Assembly (NCBI GenBank): GCA_016931935.1
Contig: JAFGDW010000186.1
Span: forward strand, 1-52,846
Direction: 5' to 3'
Length of the DNA: 52,846 nucleotides
Origin: Candidatus Zhuqueibacterota bacterium
GTDB lineage: Bacteria; Zhuqueibacterota; Zhuqueibacteria; Thermofontimicrobiales; Thiofontviventaceae
Under the pieces are notes generated by a model. It was not told the origin of the DNA, ran no database searches, and worked only from the letters and a program-made list of their open reading frames with translations. A program made the translations under genes and the position numbers. Positions within the stretch are counted from its first letter, which is position 1. Each line of letters opens with the position of its first letter. Of this stretch, positions 8,045-17,928 are shown piece after piece.

Positions 8045-8104
8045 TTGAGGTTTGATGTTTTACGAAGTTTTCGATCTTAAACCAGTGGTCGGTTTTTGTT
8101 CAAA

Positions 8105-9547
8105 TCAGTTTATTCCATAAAGCTTTAATTTCTCACGCAGCGTTGATCGGGAAATATTCAACACGCGTGCAGCTTTGGATTTATTCCCATTAAACTGATT
8201 CAGTATATTAATGATGTGCCGTTTTTCCATTTCCTGCAATGAGAACGGCTCGTTTCGAGATGTCGCCGGAGGCGGTGTTACAGGCTGGGCTTCTGCCGGA
8301 GTTATCGGTACATCAGTCACCCGATTAACTGGAGCAGCAGGTTGGGGTTGAGTTTCAAAAACCGGCTTTTGATTACTTGAACGTAATTCACCCGGTAAAT
8401 GCTCAACATCGATCAGATTGCTATTACACAAAATAACAGCGCGTTCAACAACATTCTTCAGTTCCCGCACATTTCCCGGCCAATAATAATTGTTCAACAC
8501 CATTTCCGCTGCTGGTGTAAATCCGGCAATTTGTTTATTAAAATCTTTGTTATTTCGATCGATAAACAATTTAGCCAGTGGAATAATATCGCCATCACGT
8601 TCACGAAGTGGTGGCAGGACTATTTCCATCACTTTGAGACGATAATACAAGTCCTCACGAAATTCGTTATTGGCTACACATTCCTTCAAATCCTGATTTG
8701 TCGCGGCAATTATGCGAACATCGATTGCCAAATCCGTTGTGCCGCCAATTCGTCGCAACTGTTGGGTTTCCAGGACACGTAGCAATTTTGGTTGCAACGC
8801 AAGTTTCATACTGGAAATTTCATCAAGAAACAAGGTGCCGCTATTTGCCAGCTCGAACATACCTTTTTTAAGATTCTTTGCATCGGTAAAGGCGCCTTTT
8901 TCATGGCCGAACAGTTCGCTTTCAAGCAAATGCTCCGGGATCGCGCTACAATTTATTTTGACTTGCGGTTTTTCTTTGCGAACGCTCCAGTTATGAATCG
9001 CATTGGCGACCAATTCCTTGCCCGTGCCGCTTTCACCCTGAATTAATACTGACGTTCGCGGTGTTTCGGCAATCAATTTTATAAGCCGCTTCACCTCAAG
9101 CATTTTCGGATGATTGCTGTAAATGTCATTATCCGGGTATTTATCCTTCATCCGCCGGAACTGTGATACTTCACGCTTCAGCTTCTGTGTTTCCAGTGCT
9201 TTACCTACAACCATTCGTACTTCTTCAAGTTCAAACGGTTTCATCAGGTAATCATAGGCGCCGGCTTTCATGGCTTCAACAGCCGATTGAATTGTGCCGT
9301 GCGCGGTAATCATAACGACCAGCAAGTCAGGATCAATTTCATGCGCTTCAGCAAGCACTTGCATTCCATCTTTTTGCGGCAATCGAACGTCCAGCAACAT
9401 CAAATCAAAAATTTGCTTTTGCAGTGATTCCAATGCATCTTCACCAGTAAAAGCAGTCTCCACACGATGACCTGCCTTTCGCAAATTTATGGCTAATGGT
9501 TCACAGATATCTTTTTCATCATCGACAACTAGAATATTGGCTTCCAT
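8105..9547 (-). CDS. NtrC-family sigma-54-dependent response regulator
   Basis: Phosphorylation-controlled activator that remodels sigma-54 RNA polymerase by ATP hydrolysis. Domain order in 480 aa: receiver (1-120, Asp53), AAA+ domain with Walker A GESGTGKE (171-178) and Walker B LFLDE (239-243), a Pro/Ala-rich linker (about 390-435), and a Fis-type helix-turn-helix (about 440-480). The sigma-54 contact loop reads GAFTDA (218-223) instead of GAFTGA. I recall this variant in other NtrC-like proteins, so it probably does not mean loss of function. The start ATG has AGGGA upstream and lies 6 bases after the kinase stop, so the two are co-transcribed, and the kinase at 9554 is its likely partner. 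Confidence 0.95.
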   Translation of the reverse strand: MEANILVVDDEKDICEPLAINLRKAGHRVETAFTGEDALESLQKQIFDLMLLDVRLPQKDGMQVLAEAHEIDPDLLVVMITAHGTIQSAVEAMKAGAYDYLMKPFELEEVRMVVGKALETQKLKREVSQFRRMKDKYPDNDIYSNHPKMLEVKRLIKLIAETPRTSVLIQGESGTGKELVANAIHNWSVRKEKPQVKINCSAIPEHLLESELFGHEKGAFTDAKNLKKGMFELANSGTLFLDEISSMKLALQPKLLRVLETQQLRRIGGTTDLAIDVRIIAATNQDLKECVANNEFREDLYYRLKVMEIVLPPLRERDGDIIPLAKLFIDRNNKDFNKQIAGFTPAAEMVLNNYYWPGNVRELKNVVERAVILCNSNLIDVEHLPGELRSSNQKPVFETQPQPAAPVNRVTDVPITPAEAQPVTPPPATSRNEPFSLQEMEKRHIINILNQFNGNKSKAARVLNISRSTLREKLKLYGIN

Positions 9548-9553
9548 ATTTTT

Positions 9554-11587
9554 TTATCCCTCCGTTGGCAAGAGCACAACAAACGTCGTTCCCTGGCCGA
9601 TCTCACTTTCGACCCGGATATCTCCCTTATGTTCTTCAATTATTCGGTATACAATCGATAAGCCCAGGCCTGCCCCCTGGGGCTTCGTAGTAAAAAACGG
9701 ATCAAAAATTACTTCCCGGTTCTCCGGTTTGATTCCGTATCCGGTATCACTCATTCGAACTTCGACATATGTCGATTCAGTATCAGGCAATGAGAACCGT
9801 TTTTTCCGGCGGTCAACTTTGTGCAGCATGGTTTTCGACGTATCGGCCACAAGCTTCAAGTCACCACCTTCAGGCATTGCTTCAATTGCATTTAAATAAA
9901 GATTAATAAACACCTGTTGAATTTGATGAAAATCCACATACACGTTCGGTAAATCTTTCGGAATTACTTCTTCATATGTAATATTCCGTTTCTTTATCCG
10001 CTCGTCCATCAACATGAACACTTCTTTAATGACTTCTTTGAGCTTGTGCTTTTTACGAATCGGTTCACGCGGACGTGCGTACGAGAACAAAGTACGCAGC
10101 AATTCATCCAGTCGGTTCACCTGACGGATAATGCGTTGCAGATATTCCCGCCGTGTATCATCACTGGAAAATTCTTCTTCCAGTGTCTGGGCAATTGTTT
10201 TAATACCGGCAAGCGGATTCCGCACCTCATGCGCGATTCCCGATGCCAGCACACCCAATGATGCCAGCCGATCCATTCGGAATACCTCAGCCTGCATCTG
10301 CTTAATTTGGGAAATATCACGAAATGAAATAATTGTCCCCACTTTTAAATTGTGTTGATCAATTCGCGGTGTGATGGTGAATCCAATGTAACGATTCTTG
10401 CCATCTTTAGCCGTAATTTCCATTTCGCGATTGTACAGCGCCTGGTTTGGATTAATAATATCGGGCAACAATTTGCGGCTTTCAACAGGCGGTAGAATTT
10501 CATCCAGATATTTGCCGACCACTTCATCCGCCTTGTAACCGAGCACATCTTCGGCGCCCGTGTTGAATGACGTAATGCGCCGTTCCAGATCCAACGTCAC
10601 CAGGCCAGCGCCGATACTTTGAATAATACTCTCGTTAAAATTCTTGAGTTCAATAATTTCCTGTTCCAGCCCCTTGCGCTGGGTAATATCCCGGGCGATG
10701 CCAACAACGCCTACAACTTCTCCTTTCTCGAAAATCGGATTAATATTCATTGACAGATAGAGTGGCACTCCATTCTGGCAAATCATCCGGACTTCAAAAA
10801 TACGGGCTTTGCCTTGCAATGTTTTATTAAAATTGCTGCGGGCTTCAACACGATCTTCCGGTGCGATCAGATCGAAAAAGCTGCGTCCCATCCAGTCTTC
10901 GCGGGCAAATCCGGTCAAGGTGCTCAACCGCCGATTTAGAAAAATGAAATCACCTTCATTATTAAGGGTGAAAATTAAATCATTGGCGTTTTCAATCAGG
11001 TCCTGATATTTGTACTCTGTCCGCCGGATTTTTTGTTCCAGCTCTTTGTTCTTTTGTCGAACCTGATGAAGAATGAACACATTGTCGATAACATTAATCA
11101 GCTCGCGATGACCAAATGGTTTAATCAGGAACGCCGACAATCCCATTTCGAACAGGGCGCTCCGATCCACTTCGTACTCGGATTTTGCTGTGAGCATGAT
11201 TACAGGTGTATTGGCGAGATGCTTGTACCGCTGGCTACCGATCAAACGCTGAAATACTTCAGCGCCGGTCATGCCAGGCATCATGAAGTCTAGCAGAATC
11301 AGGTCAGGTTTGTGCTGAAGGATATAGTCCAATCCCTCATTTCCGTTCGTAGCCGAAAGAAAATTGTAACCGGCAGATTGAATAATTTTTCTACCGATTT
11401 CCCGCATATCCTCATCATCATCGATAAGCAATATGGTTTTCTTCTGGCCCAATTTTGAACCGGAATTGATCACTGTCATCGGTTGGCTGCTTCGATTAAT
11501 GTGATCGTAGAGGTAGTTTTCTAAGTCCGAAATACTTTTTCCGTTCTTCTTAGAAAAGGTTTTCTCCTTGTCATCATCAAATTTCAT
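9554..11587 (-). CDS. Hybrid sensor histidine kinase: REC-PAS-PAS-HisKA-HATPase
   Basis: Soluble sensor kinase, 677 aa, no membrane segment seen. Domains: N-terminal receiver (about 50-170; acidic DDDED, phosphoacceptor Asp100, Lys156 in IKPF), coiled segment, PAS 1 (195-305), PAS 2 (315-430), HisKA with phosphorylated His453 in ASGIAHEVRNPL, and HATPase with an N-box near NLYLNAIEAMP, DTGYGI and GAGLGLSI. The HEVRNPL H-box and overall order are typical of NtrB/AtoS-type kinases that pair with NtrC-type activators, which is the next gene. The N-terminal receiver allows input from another kinase, plausibly the HAMP-PAS kinase upstream in the same operon. The 51-base gap to that gene shows no terminator. 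Confidence 0.95.
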   Translation of the reverse strand: MKFDDDKEKTFSKKNGKSISDLENYLYDHINRSSQPMTVINSGSKLGQKKTILLIDDDEDMREIGRKIIQSAGYNFLSATNGNEGLDYILQHKPDLILLDFMMPGMTGAEVFQRLIGSQRYKHLANTPVIMLTAKSEYEVDRSALFEMGLSAFLIKPFGHRELINVIDNVFILHQVRQKNKELEQKIRRTEYKYQDLIENANDLIFTLNNEGDFIFLNRRLSTLTGFAREDWMGRSFFDLIAPEDRVEARSNFNKTLQGKARIFEVRMICQNGVPLYLSMNINPIFEKGEVVGVVGIARDITQRKGLEQEIIELKNFNESIIQSIGAGLVTLDLERRITSFNTGAEDVLGYKADEVVGKYLDEILPPVESRKLLPDIINPNQALYNREMEITAKDGKNRYIGFTITPRIDQHNLKVGTIISFRDISQIKQMQAEVFRMDRLASLGVLASGIAHEVRNPLAGIKTIAQTLEEEFSSDDTRREYLQRIIRQVNRLDELLRTLFSYARPREPIRKKHKLKEVIKEVFMLMDERIKKRNITYEEVIPKDLPNVYVDFHQIQQVFINLYLNAIEAMPEGGDLKLVADTSKTMLHKVDRRKKRFSLPDTESTYVEVRMSDTGYGIKPENREVIFDPFFTTKPQGAGLGLSIVYRIIEEHKGDIRVESEIGQGTTFVVLLPTEG

Positions 11588-11637
11588 ATGAAATAGAATT
11601 ACCTACCGATTAGACACTATTATGGTTATTTAATGGA

Positions 11638-13128
11638 TCACCCAACAATTTCACTTTCAATTTCATCGAGATATGAAAAACTTTCAGTATCATTTGCTAT
11701 TGGTAACGAAATAAAGAAGGACGATCCTTTCCCAAGTTCACTTTCAACCCAGATACTGCCATGATGTGTCTCAATAATTTCTTTAACCAGAGACAGGCCA
11801 AGTCCGGATCCGGTAATATCCTTCACCTTATCGTTGTCTGTCACCCGGTAAAATTTATCAAAGATCTTTCCGAGTGATTCTTCTGAAATTCCAAAGCCTT
11901 CATCTTTGAATTCCAATATCAACTCATCCTGCGCAACCTGAGCGTTTATATAAATATTTGTTTTTGGCGGACTATATTTGATCGCATTTGAAAACAGATT
12001 TAAGGACACTTCTTCCATCATTTCTTTATCAGCGAGAATTTGTGGGACATCTTCAGGCACATTAATATGAACATCGATTTTCTTTTTATTTGCCTGATAG
12101 ATATTCATTTCCACAATATTATGAATGACATAGCACATATTAAGCGGCACTTTGTGTACCTGACTCTTCCCGGCTTCAATACGAGAAATATCCAAAAATT
12201 TATTAATCAATTCTCCAAGGCGACTTGATTCGGTGAGAATAATCTCCGCGTACTCTTTCGATTGATCTTTCGTGATCGACGAATCCAGCAACAGTTCACT
12301 GAATCCGGAGATAGATGTTAACGGGGAACGCAATTCATGCGCCACCATGGACACCAACTCAGTTTTCATCCGATCGATTTCTTTTTCCCGGGTAATATCC
12401 CGAAAAATCGTCACAATACCAATCAGTTTTCCGTCCTTGCCAACGACACGTGCTGCTTTAGCCTGAAGAACAATTTCTTTTCGGTTCTTTTTGGGCTTGT
12501 AATGAATTTCTACGGAAACATCGCTATGATTCCCCTGTTCCCGGACATTGTTGATCAGGTCCAGTAATTCCGGATAGGGATTAAAATGAATTTCAATTGG
12601 TGTATCAAATACATCGCCTTCATTAATTTCAAACCATTGTTCGGCGACAGAATTTATGACGAGAATTTTATTGCGCGGATCTGTAACGATAACACCATCA
12701 GCAATATTTTTAATGATGGTTTGGGTTTTATTTTTTTCAGTAATAATTTTATTCAGATTCATTTCATTCAACCGGCGAAGTTCTGTTGTCATATAATTGA
12801 ATATTTTCGCCAGCCGTCCAACTTCATCATCGAGTGGAACTTCAATTTTATGGGAAAAATTGCCCCGAGCTATTTCTGTTGCGCTTTCCTTAAATTGTGT
12901 AATCGGAAGTGTAATTCGCCGGGCAATTTGGTATGCGCCATAGGCTGCAACCATAATTGTAAGAAACAGCACAATTAGCATTAGTACTGAAAGCTTCACC
13001 AATGCACTTGTGGGGTGAACATTAATCGAATATACACCAAACACAATCATCGGGAAAAGTGAAATCAGCAAAATGATGACAAACAGTTTTCGAAAAAGAC
13101 TATTTTGAGATAAAAACGTAAAATCCAT
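11638..13128 (-). CDS. Membrane sensor histidine kinase: TM-HAMP-PAS-HisKA-HATPase
   Basis: 496-aa kinase of the PhoR/VicK/ResE architecture. Two membrane segments (about 15-34 and 43-65) are separated by only about eight residues, so there is essentially no periplasmic sensor domain and the signal is likely sensed in the membrane or by the PAS domain. HAMP spans about 68-120, PAS about 130-250, HisKA has His264 in VAHELRSPL, and the HATPase shows NLFSNAIKYSPP, DEGFGIS and GSGLGLSLV. It starts 5 bases after the stop of the GGDEF regulator and precedes the hybrid kinase, forming one operon. Its receiver could be the GGDEF protein, the hybrid kinase receiver or the single-domain regulator at 6977; the sequence does not decide. 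Confidence 0.95.
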   Translation of the reverse strand: MDFTFLSQNSLFRKLFVIILLISLFPMIVFGVYSINVHPTSALVKLSVLMLIVLFLTIMVAAYGAYQIARRITLPITQFKESATEIARGNFSHKIEVPLDDEVGRLAKIFNYMTTELRRLNEMNLNKIITEKNKTQTIIKNIADGVIVTDPRNKILVINSVAEQWFEINEGDVFDTPIEIHFNPYPELLDLINNVREQGNHSDVSVEIHYKPKKNRKEIVLQAKAARVVGKDGKLIGIVTIFRDITREKEIDRMKTELVSMVAHELRSPLTSISGFSELLLDSSITKDQSKEYAEIILTESSRLGELINKFLDISRIEAGKSQVHKVPLNMCYVIHNIVEMNIYQANKKKIDVHINVPEDVPQILADKEMMEEVSLNLFSNAIKYSPPKTNIYINAQVAQDELILEFKDEGFGISEESLGKIFDKFYRVTDNDKVKDITGSGLGLSLVKEIIETHHGSIWVESELGKGSSFFISLPIANDTESFSYLDEIESEIVG

Positions 13129-13133
13129 AGGGA

Positions 13134-14081
13134 TTAATCCAAAATCACTTGATTCCGGCCTGCGGCCTTTGCTTTATACAAACGGCTGTCAGCAAGTGCG
13201 ACGAGTTTTTCCGGATCATCCGTCTCTTCAGGATAAGTCGCAACTCCCATGCTTACTGTTAATTTGCCGTTCGGCTGTGTTTGCTCATTGGGAAACGGAT
13301 GCTTTTCCACTAATTCTCTAATTTTCTGAGCTACTGTTGCCGCGGCTTTTTTATCGCTCTCAATTAATATCAGGGCAAATTCTTCTCCACCATAACGTGC
13401 GGCAATATCAATGTTTCTTATATTGGAGCGCAATAAATGCGCGATCGTTTTTAATAGCTCATCACCTGCCGGATGTCCGTGAGTGTCGTTATAACTCTTG
13501 AAATAATCAATATCAATCATTGTGATTGATACATGAAGATTATGGCGTACAGCCCGGTTTAGTTCATGTTTTAACTGTTCGTTGAAATACCGATAATTAT
13601 ATAACTGCGTCAATCCGTCAGTTATTGCAAGCTTATATAATTTACGTTGAGCAACCTCAAGCTCTTTTATTTTCTTTTCCAGTTCATCGTGCAAATGTTT
13701 TATGCGAAGCAGAGATTTAACTCGGGCCAGCAATTCAAGTTTATTAAACGGCTTGCAGATGAAATCGTCAGCGCCGGCTTCAATGCCTTTTACCTTATCT
13801 TCGACTTCGTTTAAGGCGGTGACCAAAATAATTGGAATGAAACGGGTATCATCATCGTCTTTTAGATTCTGACACACTTCAAACCCATTCATTCTGGGCA
13901 TCATCACATCCAAAAGTACCAAATCCGGAGGTTGTTGTTTAATTTTTTCCAGTGCTTCCAGACCATCCGAAGCCATCATAACGTTATAGCCTTCGGAATC
14001 AAGATATGTTTGCTGCAATTTGCGATTCAACGGAACGTCGTCGACTATCAACACTGTTGAGGGTACGACACCATTATTCAT
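13134..14081 (-). CDS. PleD-like response regulator diguanylate cyclase (REC-GGDEF)
   Basis: 315 aa. Receiver 8-126 with Asp58 in LLDVMMPRMNG and Lys110 in CKPF, a short coiled linker (130-150), then a GGDEF domain (150-315). The active-site motif is GGEEF (231-235), an active variant, and the product-inhibition I-site RNID lies at 222-225, exactly five residues before it, so feedback inhibition by c-di-GMP is expected. It synthesises c-di-GMP from two GTP when phosphorylated. It is the first gene of the four-gene signalling operon; the 65 bases between the gcvPB stop and this start contain no strong terminator, so read-through from gcvPB is possible. Confidence 0.95.
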   Translation of the reverse strand: MNNGVVPSTVLIVDDVPLNRKLQQTYLDSEGYNVMMASDGLEALEKIKQQPPDLVLLDVMMPRMNGFEVCQNLKDDDDTRFIPIILVTALNEVEDKVKGIEAGADDFICKPFNKLELLARVKSLLRIKHLHDELEKKIKELEVAQRKLYKLAITDGLTQLYNYRYFNEQLKHELNRAVRHNLHVSITMIDIDYFKSYNDTHGHPAGDELLKTIAHLLRSNIRNIDIAARYGGEEFALILIESDKKAAATVAQKIRELVEKHPFPNEQTQPNGKLTVSMGVATYPEETDDPEKLVALADSRLYKAKAAGRNQVILD

Positions 14082-14146
14082 CGATGGTGCACTCCTAAGC
14101 TGAAATTCAGATGAATTAGTATCTAATCCGCATCCGGATTTGGATG

Positions 14147-15607
14147 TTACATGCGATCGAGCCTGTCAAAATTATATTTAATATTTGGCTCTTTAACCGC
14201 CTTTACTTCGTCCAATCTGGAAACTACGGTGGTTGTTGGTGCATTTAATACAACTTCCGGTCGATTTTCCACATCATGGGCAATTTCGATCATAGCCTCA
14301 GCAAACCGATCCAAAGTTTCTTTGGATTCAGTTTCTGTTGGCTCGATCATAATTGCCTCCTTGACGATCAGCGGAAAATAAACGGTCGGTGCATGAAATC
14401 CGTAATCCAACAATCGTTTTGCAATATCTAATGTTTTGACCCCTCTGTCTCGTTGCCATTTCCCGGAAAGCACAAATTCGTGCATCGCCGGTCCCGAATG
14501 TGGCAGCATAAAAAACGGTTCGAGTTTTTTCATCAGGTAATTTGCGTTTATGATGGCATTCTCGCTCACACGACGCAGCCCAGCTTCGCCCAACATACGA
14601 ATGTAGACATACGCCCGAACCATGACGCCAAAATTACCATAATATGAACTTATTTTTCCGATTGAATCAGGGAAATCATCGCGCAGACAATACCCCGAGT
14701 TATCTTTTTCAATACGTGGGACAGGAAGAAAATTGACAAGTTTTTTACCGACGCCAACCGGTCCTGCACCGGGGCCTCCCCCACCATGTGGGGTTGAAAA
14801 TGTTTTATGAAGATTTATGTGTAATACATCAAAGCCAATATCCCCGGGTCTGACAATCCCGAGCAAAGCATTCAGATTAGCGCCATCCATGTACACCAAC
14901 GCGCCCGCGTCATGGACCAACTTGATGATTTCCTGTAATTGTGTTTCGAATAATCCCAACGTATTGGGATTTGTGATCATCAACGCGGCTGTCTGGTCCG
15001 ATAATTTCGATTTCAAATTTTCAACATCAACCAGACCTTTTTCATTGGATTGGATCTGAACACTTTTATATCCTGTCAATGTGACACTCGCAGGATTGGT
15101 ACCATGCGCAGAATCGGGAATTATCACTTCGGAACGTGGATTACCCTGAGACACATGATAAGCACGTATCATTTTTAATCCGGTAAGCTCTCCGTGCGCT
15201 CCGGCTGCGGGTTGCAATGATACATCGGCCATTCCCGAAATTTCGCTAAGATAACCGGCCAATTCGTACATTAGTTTCAATGCAGCCTGCGAGGTTGCAG
15301 CAGGTTGCAACGGATGCAAATTCTTCAACTCGGGAATCCGTGCCAACGTTTCATTTATTTTGGGATTGTACTTCATGGTGCATGATCCCAACGGGTAGAA
15401 TCCTTTATCAACATGATGATTCAGCGTTGAAAGCGAAAAATAATGGCGCATAACATCATTTTCGCTGACTTCCGGTAACCGAGCAGGTGTTTTTCTGATG
15501 TATTTCGACGGTATGAGCGTTTCGACAGGTTTTGGTGCGACTTGCATTGGGGGCAATGTGTATCCCTTACGTCCATTTTTCCCCAAATCGAACAGCAATT
15601 TAGCCAT
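14147..15607 (-). CDS. gcvPB: Glycine dehydrogenase (decarboxylating) subunit 2
   Basis: PLP-dependent P2 subunit of the two-subunit glycine cleavage P-protein; with GcvPA it decarboxylates glycine and loads the aminomethyl group on GcvH lipoyl. The 486-aa length fits the split form. The PLP lysine is Lys268 in [16 protein letters not shown], and the N-terminal half has the expected [13 protein letters not shown] (70-82) and SAHGTNPAS (166-174). The ATG at 15607 has AAAGG upstream. Its partners gcvPA, gcvH and gcvT are not in this window, and the gene directly follows a 504-base non-coding stretch, so it is the first gene of its transcript rather than downstream of gcvPA as is common. Confidence 0.95.
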   Translation of the reverse strand: MAKLLFDLGKNGRKGYTLPPMQVAPKPVETLIPSKYIRKTPARLPEVSENDVMRHYFSLSTLNHHVDKGFYPLGSCTMKYNPKINETLARIPELKNLHPLQPAATSQAALKLMYELAGYLSEISGMADVSLQPAAGAHGELTGLKMIRAYHVSQGNPRSEVIIPDSAHGTNPASVTLTGYKSVQIQSNEKGLVDVENLKSKLSDQTAALMITNPNTLGLFETQLQEIIKLVHDAGALVYMDGANLNALLGIVRPGDIGFDVLHINLHKTFSTPHGGGGPGAGPVGVGKKLVNFLPVPRIEKDNSGYCLRDDFPDSIGKISSYYGNFGVMVRAYVYIRMLGEAGLRRVSENAIINANYLMKKLEPFFMLPHSGPAMHEFVLSGKWQRDRGVKTLDIAKRLLDYGFHAPTVYFPLIVKEAIMIEPTETESKETLDRFAEAMIEIAHDVENRPEVVLNAPTTTVVSRLDEVKAVKEPNIKYNFDRLDRM

Positions 15608-16111
15608 TCAAAAAACCTTTCAAATCTATTTATTATATTAGTTTAATTTTTTAAAATACAACATAAATCGAAAATAGTCAAGATATTTTTCTCAAAAGAA
15701 AGTTAAAGTCCATTAACAAGTATCAAATTCGCTTCATCAAATATACTGCCTGGGTAAAAAGGCTGTTTAATAGTAAAATAATGCTTACTTGGCAGTATGG
15801 AAATAATTTTTCTTTATAATTCGATAATATTTTGTGCATTTTAATAGTACAGCAATAATTTTCATTCAATGAAAACTTGTTTTTTCAATTTGATTATTAG
15901 ATATTAACAAAATCCAACAATTCCATCTCCCAATCTGAGAAGTTGTCGCAGGTCGGGACATCATGTTTCTCAATAAGACGTATTTCATCACAAATCGGGC
16001 GCATAATCAATTCAATTTAACACTTTAATTTACAAACCATTAATCAATTCATTCTCACATTGGCATAGTTATTGAAATATCTCCAATAACAAAATTGTAA
16101 AAAGTGTCACT
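15608..16111. other. 504-base divergent intergenic region
   Basis: AT-rich space between gcvPB (minus) and the AgmX/TonB-like gene (plus), so it should hold both promoters. The only structure I see is an 8-bp inverted repeat, ATACTGCC at 15743-15750 with GGCAGTAT at 15791-15798, which could be an operator or a small hairpin. No coding frame with family features was found. Confidence 0.5.
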
Positions 16112-17263
16112 ATGATACATAATCCACCACATACACATGCGCCTCCACGGCCAAAGGGAAAATCTCGAATCTACACAATCGAAGAATTTCCCAAGGAATT
16201 CCGGAAGAACTGGGTATCTACACTTGATACACGATACCTGTTTATTTTGGCGACAAACTTCATAATTACAACGACATCCGTTTTGGTGATGCAACATTAT
16301 TTCGGTAATCAAAGCATTACATCCGGTGTTCGCGCGTATCATGACAATTATGCCCAGTTAATCATCGAGACTGATGCAAAAGAAACAGAGAAGCCTGATA
16401 TTATTGCGACTAAGGATATTGACACCCATCTATATAATATTCCAATGAGCTCAGAAAAATCAGATGATTCATCAACCGATCAAGTTGTCCGGACGCCAGA
16501 AACACAGCCTCAAACACAAATAATTGAGAATAAAAAAGCAATATTGGCCGATGGTCGGCCACATAAATACAATCCGCCAACCAGTCAGTCGGCACAAGTG
16601 AATCAGCAAGCTGCGGATGAAAAGTTATCTTTGTTACAGATTATAGAATCAGGCAACGAAGGATCAGATCCACTCTTATCCGAACTGAAGTCGCTTGATT
16701 CACACTCTTCGGAGCAACTGATAGCTTCACTTTCAGCAATAATAAAAGCATCAAATGGTAGTAATGGTAGATCGAACCGCAATAAGTCCGGAGAAGGATA
16801 TGAAATCAAAGGTGGACATATCACAGAAGCCTCTTACAAAACCATACTTGATGGAATGCCCGAAAAACAGCAAATAGCGTACCAAAATGTTACACGTGGC
16901 AATACAGATATGGAAGCAATAACCGAATCTGAGCTAATTGAGAATCCAAATTCGATTAATAAACGCCTGGCTCGAACTCCTGAACAGGTGACTGCTGTTA
17001 TTGTGTCCCATAATCAGTCAATTCAGGATTGCTATAAACAAATTTTAAAGAAGAATCCGGCTATTAACGGAAAAATTATGTTGCGATTTTCAGTAACGCC
17101 GGAAGGAACGATTGGTAACGTTGAGATTATTAACTCAACTCTTAACGATGTGTTTTTAGAAAAATGTATTGTTAGACGTGTTAAAAGATGGAATGACTTT
17201 GGTGCATGTAATCCGATCGTAGGTGATGTTTTTTACCGCCAAACCTACGTTTTTGGGTATTAA
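16112..17263 (+). CDS. Single-pass membrane protein with AgmX/PglI (TonB-like) C-terminal domain
   Basis: 383 aa. A short Pro/basic N-terminal cytoplasmic segment precedes one membrane span (about 41-61), then a long polar periplasmic region (65-285). The C-terminal domain (about 290-383) fits the AgmX/PglI family, related to TonB C-termini: it contains the pattern of an Ile/Cys helix with a Tyr (QDCYK), GKIMLRFSVTPEG, and a closing Cys pair (Cys352 and Cys366 region). AgmX/PglI proteins are known from gliding motility clusters in myxobacteria, but the domain also occurs elsewhere. No exbB, exbD or tolR gene is adjacent. There is no good ribosome binding site before the ATG at 16112. Function is not assignable beyond envelope-spanning force or energy transfer, which is inference. 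Confidence 0.7.
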   Translation: MIHNPPHTHAPPRPKGKSRIYTIEEFPKEFRKNWVSTLDTRYLFILATNFIITTTSVLVMQHYFGNQSITSGVRAYHDNYAQLIIETDAKETEKPDIIATKDIDTHLYNIPMSSEKSDDSSTDQVVRTPETQPQTQIIENKKAILADGRPHKYNPPTSQSAQVNQQAADEKLSLLQIIESGNEGSDPLLSELKSLDSHSSEQLIASLSAIIKASNGSNGRSNRNKSGEGYEIKGGHITEASYKTILDGMPEKQQIAYQNVTRGNTDMEAITESELIENPNSINKRLARTPEQVTAVIVSHNQSIQDCYKQILKKNPAINGKIMLRFSVTPEGTIGNVEIINSTLNDVFLEKCIVRRVKRWNDFGACNPIVGDVFYRQTYVFGY

Positions 17264-17295
17264 TCTATTCGACTTCTTTATTCTACCCCACGATT

Positions 17296-17356
17296 AAAAA
17301 ACGGATTGAGCAGGCGACTTACAATTCAGACTTTCACCAGCCTCAATCCGTTTTTT
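17296..17356. terminator. Bidirectional terminator between convergent genes
   Basis: AAAAAACGGATTGAG (17296-17310) pairs with CTCAATCCGTTTTTT (17342-17356), a 15-bp perfect stem with A and T tracts at its base and a 31-base loop. It lies between the stop of the plus-strand AgmX-like gene and the stop of the minus-strand nitroreductase, so it can serve both. Confidence 0.8.
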
Positions 17357-17371
17357 AGATTTTACAGCTCT

Positions 17372-17928
17372 CTATTTTTGAAATCCATTCATCCACAGTA
17401 TATCATTTAACTGCAAGCGCTTTTTCTCATTCTGCGGTTGTCTATCCGGGTAGCCCATACTTATTAAAGATACGACCTTATAAGATGCCGGTATCTTTAA
17501 AAACTTACGAGCTTTCTTTGAATTGAACCAACCGATCCAGCATGTACCTAATCCCAATTCAGCGGCTTGCAGCACGAAATGTTCGCCGGCAATACCAATA
17601 TCAATCAGATAGTAATTGGTGCCCTGGATTTGCTTTCCGATTCGATTCGCCAAAATATCCAGTTTTGCCAGCACGACAATTATAACCGGAGCTTTTGAAG
17701 CCCATTGTGTGAATTTATACACACCGGAAAAAGCAGCATCACAAAACGGTTGCTTAATAGCGGGATCGTTTAATACGATAAAGCGCCATGGCTCCACATT
17801 TTCTGCGGAAGGTGCCACCCGCGCTGCTTCGATACATGCACGGATTTTATCCAACTCGACGGGTTTGTCGGCGTATCGGCGAATACTACGACGCTGATGA
17901 ACAAGATCGCTAAATAACGAATTGTTCA

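Larger units (their letters stand above)
7421..8104. other. 684-base intergenic region rich in inverted repeats
   Basis: It separates the sigma-54 activator gene (upstream) from the FtsZ/HPt unit (downstream), both on the minus strand. It contains three separate inverted repeats (7638-7693, 7812-7877 and 8014-8044), listed individually. The promoter of the FtsZ unit must lie in its left part if the unit is not read through from 8105. I could not find a convincing sigma-70 or sigma-54 promoter by eye. Short open frames here (for example 7644-7853 on the plus strand) run through the repeats and show no family features. Confidence 0.6.

Noticed and set aside
8888..8894. GAFTDA loop in the sigma-54 activator as a sign of lost function
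   Set aside because: I recall this substitution in other NtrC-type proteins, and Walker motifs and DNA-binding domain are intact.
15743..15798. 8-bp inverted repeat upstream of gcvPB as a riboswitch or terminator
   Set aside because: Too short and without T tail; no glycine riboswitch features were recognised.
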